Source of the DNA: Epiperipatus broadwayi
Lineage: Eukaryota > Onychophora > Udeonychophora > Euonychophora > Peripatidae
Assembly (NCBI GenBank): GCA_028023455.1
Contig: JAQFVV010012510.1
Location: forward strand, 810,001 to 874,000
Reading direction: 5' to 3'
DNA: 64,000 bases
A model generated the notes under the pieces. It was not told where the DNA came from. It made no database searches and saw only the letters and a program-made list of their open reading frames with translations. Position numbers and translations under genes: made by a program. Shown here one piece after another: positions 57,960 to 64,000 of the stretch. How positions within the stretch are numbered: the first letter of the stretch is position 1; each line of letters opens with the position of its first letter.

Positions 57960-60900
57960 GTTGGCAACTGTTTAATTGTTAATGATATAACTAGTGCTTG
58001 AGAAGGAACGTTAAGATTACCGTTTTGAACACTGATTTTTCCAATTCACAGATGGCATGCCTAATGTGCAAGTAGGATAGTGTCATTAGGTAGAAGCTTC
58101 CATATGCCTTGTACCAAATAGCTGGCAATGAACATAGTGTCATTTGACTTTCCAATATTTATAGTCAGATCCTCTTTTTAATGGGAGTAATCAGCTTCAC
58201 TGATCAATCTCAATTGATCTGTCTATGCCATGCCCATTTATTTACTTTCATTGTTATTTCATTGGTCAACTATATTATCTATACCATTCAATCTTGATAT
58301 ATTGTAGTTTAATATGAGTTAAGATAACTTCATAGTATTCTCTGTCTTTGGAAGAAAAAAAAGCTAACTTTGAAATATAGTTTATAAGATAGTTTTTTGG
58401 ATGTCTAGGTCATTTTCTTGCTTCAATTTTTGACCTGGTTTCACAATTATTGATTCTGCTCTCATCATTGTTGCAGTGTTCTACATTCTGGCCTTAACTG
58501 ATCTCTGTGCCTGTGTTCACCTAAAGATTGGATAACCACTGTATGTCTTATATTTATAATTGGTGGTCCCATTGACCATATGATGTAGTATTCAGGTACC
58601 AACTTACATTTCAGCAATTTCTTTTTTGATTTTTATGATCATACTGATTAGTATTAAGGACTGAGAGCCCTGTTAAACAGCAATTCAACTGTTTATTGCT
58701 TGTAATTATTCTCGATGTAGTATGACAATGTTGTATCCACTGTAGTTTTCTTTTAAAAATTGTTTTTCTCTCTCACACCAATATCTCAGCATGACCATTA
58801 CATTAAGAATCAAATAGTAAAGCTTCGCAATGAGAAAATATTAGTTTTACTTCATTATTTAAATGTATTGTCATCAAACATCTGTATAGTTCTTTTTAAA
58901 TTTTGTTGTATTTGTGGCCTGGTCCATTTTAATCACTGTATAGCTTAAGTTGTTGAACAAGTCACAGCCTAAGAGATGTCTTGCCAACCAGCTGCCATAG
59001 TAAATGCAAATAAATAGTTCTATTTGGCATATGTAACTTTCACTCTAATGATCATTCTACTGCTTGTTTGCAACTATTGGTTTATTATTAATGGCAGCCC
59101 AAGTGTTTTATAATGGACACTGCACATCCAGCTCTACTGTTAACAATAATTGTAATTTAGTCTCTGAGAGTTAAATCATTGCTTCTCATATTATATATAC
59201 AGGTGTTGATAAGGTTGGATTTCACTTTATCCTTTAAGACTTTTTAAGTGGAGCCTCTCATTCTTTTCTACCTTGCTGTTGTTTTTTAAGAAAATATGCT
59301 GGACATGATTACAATATCTATAAACTTTATATCCATTTAGACATTGGGCATGCGATCGCATTTATAACAAACTTTTGCAGTTATTTTTGCAATCTATTCT
59401 GGCAATTTTTAATATTTTTAGCTGAAAGTCATTACTTTTGTTTGTCATCTGGGTACTAGTCTGATCCAGACTTCTTCACAACTACAAAACTGAGTCAGCA
59501 CTCCTTAATGAAATCATCTGATCTGCTACAAACTCAGCTAGTTACCCGAGAGACTTCATTTAAAAGTAGTGATTGGGTGCATCAATAGCTTGATTCTAAA
59601 GCTATAATCTTTCATTCTGCAAATGAATCTCTAGTGTTTTATTAGGATGCTAAATTCTTGAGTTCTATGACAAAAGGTCTAGCCTTTTCTCCTTACCTTT
59701 AACATGGAGATTGACATCTTTATAATATAATTAAAGGTTTTAGATGGAAATAAGACACCAGGAGAGATTAATATATCAACATCTAACAGAAAAAAATGCA
59801 AGGGCTTACAGAGTATAAGATTTGAAGATTGCTGTATCAAATCATAACTCAGAAGGAATAAGAATTCATAAATTGAAGCATTATAAACATCTAAAAATGT
59901 TACTAATTTTACCCCCCCCCCATTTCGTGACTTGGTTGGCCAAAAAAAAAAGAGAACTTGCTCCATATATTTTGGATTGCCAAGGTCAAAGTTTTCCAGA
60001 AAAATAATTTTCACCATTTAAGTCTTTTTTTAATCTGGAACTTGCTCCACAGATATTGGCCAATTTTCTGGATTTTCAAACTTTTTCAGAAAATAATTTT
60101 TGCCCTTTTGAGTATTCTTTTCTACTATGTGGAAAAAATGAAAAAAACATCTTAAATTTTTCTTTAAAGACAAAGAAGCAACTGTTAGTGCCTGACTGCT
60201 CACTTCTTTTTTGATTGATTTGTATAAATAATATTAGCTACATTCAATTTTTTTTAATGATGACATAGATCTAATCAATCCACGAGAGTAGATCCTATCA
60301 TCTACACAAGTTCTGTCATGTTTGTAGGGATAAAACTATCAGAATGTTCTAATCATTCAATAATAAATTGCTCAATAACCAAATGTTAATAATATAGATA
60401 ATTACAATAACAATATTTATACAACTAATAGCAGGATATATATGCCTAAATAAATAATTTGCTTCTAATACAGTTGGTGAACCACAAGTGTTTGCTTAAC
60501 AGTATGTTGAGATTCCCTTTTTGAACCCTGATACTTCAAGTCCACAGGTGGCTTACTTTTTGCACAAGAATAGTGATATCAGTTCTTAGAAATTTCTTGT
60601 TCCATAATTTGAGCAGCTCTACCAAATAGTGGATAAGCTTACTGTTGCACGAAGTTTGACAGATGTCTGTCCCTATCAAATGAACTAGCCACATTCCCTT
60701 GTCTACTATAAACAATTGGATTTACTAACCTAGCTCGTCAATTGGCCCATTTATGCTAAATTTATTTTCGTTTAGCAGTATTATATGTTTAATTCAATCT
60801 TGATAACAGAGCAGTTTGGTTAAGTTTATTATTCATAAGTATGCTTAAGATGAGTTCACATTTATGTATTATATATTTTGTTTGATCAAACATAAATAGT
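57960..60900 (-). mobile_element. Probable decayed Gypsy-type LTR retrotransposon
   Basis: Two diverged direct repeats lie at about 57975-58330 and 60480-60850. They share TTTTGAACNCTGAT, CACAGRTGGC, CAAGNATAGTG, CCAAATAG, GCCCATTTAT and TTCAATCTTGATA in the same order, as expected of old LTRs. On the minus strand between them, 58617-58460 reads GPPIINIRHTVVIQ, then GEHRHRDQLRPECRTLQ. This resembles the GPxxY...RHxDQLRP end of Gypsy integrases. The internal part is far too short for a full element and is full of stops, so large deletions have occurred. Low to moderate certainty. Confidence 0.4.
58458..58620 (-). pseudogene. Possible Gypsy integrase C-terminal fragment
   Basis: Minus-strand text KLVPEYYIIWSMGPPII, then HTVVIQSLGEHRHRDQLRP and a stop after LQQ. 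The GP start and the HRHRDQLRP segment match the C-terminal integrase module of Gypsy elements in order. It lies next to the left direct repeat (57975-58330), where the 3' end of pol would be. Confidence 0.4.
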
Positions 60901-61315
60901 TTATTGTACATAAAGTAATCATATGCCTAAAAATCTACATATTGAACGTGTATATTAATTTGCATATATGCAATGTTATTTATATATTCATTGTGCTTGG
61001 CTGCAGAAAGGATTTGCTATTAACTGAAAGGAGACCCTTTGACTCCTCTTGGAGACCTTAAAGGAACCGAGCAGGGCAAATTCCCAATGTCCACTCCATA
61101 TGCTTTTGTCATTGCAGCTGTTATTACAATGTGATTATTCATATAGTATATGAACATGGATGGGCTGCTCACCAAAACACATTAGCCAGTGTGATGAGTT
61201 TATTGGCTTTTTACCTGAATTTAAGATCAAGAAACACCATGGTCTTTCTTCTCAGTTGCCTGATAAGGCAGAATAAATGTATGTGTAAATAACCAACCAA
61301 GGTAGCAGTTGGTGG

Positions 61316-62470
61316 TTGAAGACAGAGGGTACTAAGAATCTTGATTGTGGATCCAGGCTGCCATTGAGGATGACTTATTTAGGTACTAACCACTGCAGAT
61401 CACTTTCATGTGAAGCAAGATTACAAGAATTAGAAGAACTTTATTATAGTAAATGGGATATTATTGCACTTTGTGAAGTTAGAAAGGTGAAGAGACAAAG
61501 GATTTAAAAAGTGGACATGTACTCTACTATAAAACAGGCAAAACTCTCTATACATATTGCCACTCAGTGCAAGCCAAAGTAATCAATGGATGCCAGAAGG
61601 CTTGTGCATAAAATCCCATCTAATGCCTACTCATCCAATATCCCGACTAGTTTCTGGTTTGTGGTCTTCATCAATGATGAGCCTTGGATCTAAGAGAATT
61701 GCACCTAGATCTTCTAGATGCAGTGCTCACAGATCCAAGGCTCCTCACTGACAAAGGTTACAAGCCAGAAACTAGTCTGGGATCAATAATTGGATGAGTA
61801 GGCACTAGATGGGGATTTTTTGCATAAGCCTTCTAGAATCGATTGATTACTCTGGCTTGCACTGAGAGGCAACACATATAGAGTTTTATCTGTTTTAATA
61901 AGTTATAAGCAAGCATAAGAAATGGTGATCATGTGAGGTTTATTTATGCTATTATAAAGGCACAAATATTGGAAATACAAGTGGAGTAGGATTCATTATA
62001 AATAAAGTGGAAGAACAGCAGTGGAGATTGATGGTGTATTAGACAGAATGGTAAGATTAGTTATACAACTTAATAGGGATGCCAAATGGATATAATTCAG
62101 GTTTTATGCCCCAACAAGTTCTCATGGTGATGAAGTAGTAGATTTTTAGATGGATGTACAAAAGGCTTTTGATCAGAGTAAACATTTTAAAATTGTTATG
62201 GAAGACTTTAATGCTAGAATTGGTAAACAAATAAAAGTGCAGTAGGTAATTTTTGTTATAATAATAGAAATGAGAGTTTGCAGAAAATAAAAACTTTATA
62301 TTATGAATTATTTTTATTTATGTTTAGAAAAAAGTTAAAAGGAAATGGAAGCATCCAAATAAAGATACAACAAAATTGAATTATATTTTGACTCTCAGAA
62401 AATACATATTTCAAGATTGCAATGTTCTTAATAAATTTAACACAGGAAGTGATCAATTGTAAGATGTAAG
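61316..62470 (+). pseudogene. RTE-like endonuclease domain, split by a family B insertion
   Basis: Before the insertion: GTNHCRSLSCEARLQELEEL and YSKWDIIALCEVRK, the first two APE-endonuclease blocks (the N of the usual TYN/TWN, and the metal-binding Glu of EVR). After the insertion, in broken frames: GTNIGNTSGVGFIINK, text near 62100 matching the QVYAPTS block, EDFNARIGK (usual GDFNAKIG, with Gly-Asp changed), then KWKHPNKDTTKLNYIL and NTGSDHQL (usual KWTWxSPDG, IDYIL, GSDHRL). Stops and frameshifts break it. Confidence 0.75.
61534..61948. mobile_element. Family B element inserted in the LINE endonuclease
   Basis: A 415-bp insertion flanked by CTACTATAAA (61524-61533) and CTATTATAAA (61949-61958), a 10-bp target duplication with one mismatch. 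Removing it restores the LINE reading across KSGHVLYYKG. It is an inverted dimer: the minus-strand hammerhead remnant at 61632-61689 has C3 changed to T (TTGATGA). The plus-strand remnant near 61748 has CTGACAA in place of CTGACGA. Both are probably inactive. Confidence 0.8.
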
Positions 62471-63338
62471 ATACATGTTAATGCAAAACTAGAGAGACAA
62501 AAATTATTAAGAAAAACAATATTTACAGTTGATATTCCTAATCTTCAGAAACATTCTGAGTTTAAATTAGAACTTACAAATTGGTTTCAAGTATTAGTAG
62601 ATTTTGAACATGATTCAGATTTGAATGGAATTAATAAGAAAATAACTGATACACTTTTATAAACAGCAACAAAAATAGCTGATAGAAAGCAGTAATTGAC
62701 CAATAAAAATTCTATTGAGATGAGAGAATTTGTGGGAAAAAAAAAAAAAATGAAAACATACAAAAATGATGCATTAAAAAGAATTGAATACCTTGAATTT
62801 TTTAAAATGGTGTGGAAAAGAGTTGAAAATGATATATGAAAGTATAACTGTGAACTAGCAAGGAAAGCGTAGAAGGGAATAAAAATCTCAAGAGTGGAAA
62901 ACATTTTGGTATTGGTAGGAAATTTATATCTGCAATAAGAAAAAAAGATGGAATTATTACTAAAAAGAGAGAAGACTTCTATCAAGAATTATATAGTAAT
63001 AAAGAACCACTTCTATTATATCTTCCGAATTGCACAGAATTTTAAATGAAGAAGTGAGACATGCAATTAAATTTAGAAGAATGGAAACACTCAGGTAATG
63101 ATGGAATTATAATTGATATATTAAAAGAAGTAGGTAAAAAAATAGAATTTTTTTAAGTAAAGTTATATACCAAATATCTAAATGATTAGGATATACCAGA
63201 TGATTGAAAAATGCAGTATTAATATTAATATTTTAAAAAGTTTATAAAAAAGATATTAGAAATTACAGACTTATCCACCTTTTATCAGTTTTATACAAAA
63301 TTTTTATCAAGATAATTACAACTCACCTTCAGAGAACA
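62471..63338 (+). pseudogene. LINE linker and start of reverse transcriptase, decayed
   Basis: Similar to 36230-36890: GAAAATAACTGATACACTTT, TGACCAATAAAAATTCTATT, then text matching EVRHAIKF, NDGIIIDILKE, KYLND and IPDD of the RT N-terminus. Frameshifts are numerous. The open frame on the opposite strand (62985-62587) is a shadow. Confidence 0.65.
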
Positions 63339-63719
63339 TTGGATTTCTATCAATCAAGAAAACACATTGGGTTTAAAAGTGGTTTTAGTACAGTAGATCA
63401 TATACAGGAATTGAGAGAAGTTATAAAAAATACAAATGAATATGAGTTGCCATTATGCTTTGGATTTGTAGATTATGAAAAGGCATTTGATTCTATAAAC
63501 ATTTCTTCAGTGATTAAAGCATTAGATCATCAAAGTATACATCCAGGATATTGTCATATTTTGAAGAATATTTATAAAAACGCAACAGCAACAATTAGAC
63601 TACATAATGATACTAGGAAAGTCAACATTGAGAAGGATATAAGACAGGGTGACTCCATATCTCCAAAACTTTTTACAGCAGTGCTGCAAGAAGTATTTTG
63701 TGGATTAAAATGGGAAGCT
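63339..63719 (+). pseudogene. Reverse transcriptase palm of RTE-like LINE
   Basis: The open frame reads SRKHIGFKSGFSTVDHIQEL, then LPLCFGFVDYEKAFDSINIS (motif A, catalytic Asp of FVDYEKAFD), ILKNIYKNATATIRLH, and KDIRQGDSISPKLFTAVLQE (motif B, RQGD...SPKLF) and ends GLKWEA. This pattern is typical of RTE/BovB-type LINEs. The frame then enters a SINE inserted at 63720. The RT resumes at about 63836 with VNGDYSSHLDFTDDVVVFANN (usual FADDIVLFA, here TDD), continuing to the edge. Confidence 0.85.
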
Positions 63720-63821
63720 GGTCAAGCATTGATAGCCATGAGGTCAGCGCAGTCACCTTCAAGCAAATAGTTGGTTGTGGGTTCGCCTCCCAGTTAATGC
63801 TATCACATATGAAAAAATAAA
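63720..63821 (+). mobile_element. tRNA-derived SINE with target duplication
   Basis: A 102-bp insertion flanked by TAAAATGGGAAGCT (63706-63719) and TAAAATAGGAAGCT (63822-63835), a 14-bp duplication with one change. The body has an A-box-like TAGCCATGAGG (63733-63743) and a B-box-like GGGTTCGCCTCCC (63779-63791) with a TGGG/CCCA T-stem. AGCATTGA/TTAATGCT can form the acceptor stem. An A-rich tail (AAAAAATAAATAAAA) follows. It is probably a polymerase III-transcribed SINE of about one tRNA in length. Confidence 0.75.
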
Positions 63822-63835
63822 TAAAATAGGAAGCT

Positions 63836-64000
63836 AAAGGAGTGAAAGTAAATGGAGATTATTCAAGTCATTTAGATTTTACAGATGATGTAGTTGTTTT
63901 TGCAAATAATGCTTTAGAGTTTCAGGAAATGTTGCAGGAGTTATCAGATGAATGTAGGACTAAATATAAATGTTAAAAAGACTAAAGTAATGTTCAATGG
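63836..64000 (+). pseudogene. RT continuation, cut by the window edge
   Basis: The frame reads GVKVNGDYSSHLDFTDDVVV, then FANNALEFQEMLQELSDECR, the YADD-box region and following helix of the same LINE, with TDD in place of ADD. It is stopped by TAA near 63975 and runs out of sequence. Confidence 0.7.

Larger units (their letters stand above)
61010..64000 (+). mobile_element. RTE-like LINE, runs off the right edge
   Basis: The order is a 5' region (61010-61315), endonuclease (from 61316), linker and reverse transcriptase to the window edge. It is interrupted by a family B element (61534-61948) and a SINE (63720-63821). It is related to the fragments at 36230-38030 and 47590-48760, so this family was active more than once. 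It is decayed but is the most complete RTE-like copy here. Confidence 0.8.

Noticed and set aside
59340-59390. Minus-strand CYKCDRM as a retroviral-type zinc knuckle
   Set aside because: The His and last Cys are missing and stops interrupt the frame; it was not used as evidence for the Gypsy remnant.
62587-62985. Minus-strand ORF of 132 codons
   Set aside because: It is a shadow of the plus-strand LINE linker, and the same kind of shadow is seen at 36233-36865.
63720-63800. A functional tRNA gene
   Set aside because: The cloverleaf is imperfect, the anticodon arm is unclear, and target duplications plus an A-rich tail show a SINE.

Overview
This is a window of AT-rich animal nuclear DNA with long introns, very few protein-coding exons and a dense layer of decayed transposable elements. 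The host exons, long introns and element mix (Penelope-like, RTE-like, hAT, pogo-like, hammerhead-bearing repeats) suit an invertebrate, perhaps an arthropod. The species cannot be named from the sequence.

Two housekeeping genes lie head to head. MED20 (Mediator subunit 20) is on the minus strand: exon 1 at 11856-11869, exon 2 at 7149-7291, remaining exons not found and probably left of the window. SNRPF (spliceosomal Sm F protein) is complete on the plus strand in four exons (12489-12494, 20345-20470, 31281-31345, 40843-40909), joining to an 87-residue protein. The 619 bp between the two start codons is probably a shared bidirectional promoter. It holds an NRF-1-like palindrome 57 bp before the SNRPF start.

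The rest is repeats. MED20 introns: decayed LINE pieces (1.9-3.85 kb), a GC-richer repeat (4.0-4.4 kb) and foldback repeats. SNRPF intron 1: a 964-bp foldback element with a perfect 14-bp target duplication, another foldback repeat, and a 2.8-kb hAT transposon with a perfect 8-bp duplication but a broken transposase. SNRPF intron 2: a giant palindrome, two arms of about 4.28 kb around a 7-nt spacer (20549-29105). SNRPF intron 3: a Penelope-like element with reverse transcriptase and GIY-YIG endonuclease (damaged), an RTE-like LINE and a pogo/Tigger-like MITE. Downstream of SNRPF: more LINE fragments, a second hAT remnant, foldback repeats, a second pogo-like MITE with a 151-bp tandem repeat, a probable Gypsy remnant, and an RTE-like LINE running off the right edge. 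That LINE is interrupted by a foldback repeat and by a tRNA-derived SINE with its target duplication.

The most notable result is that two repeat families, called A and B here, carry sequences that fold as type I hammerhead self-cleaving ribozymes (CUGANGA, stem II, GAAA, very short stem III, cleavage site, two-part stem I). Both families occur as inverted partial dimers flanked by 10-14 bp target duplications. They look like retrozyme-type non-autonomous retroelements, possibly moved by Penelope-like machinery such as the element seen at 33.6-36.1 kb. At least two of these ribozymes lie in sense orientation inside SNRPF intron 1.
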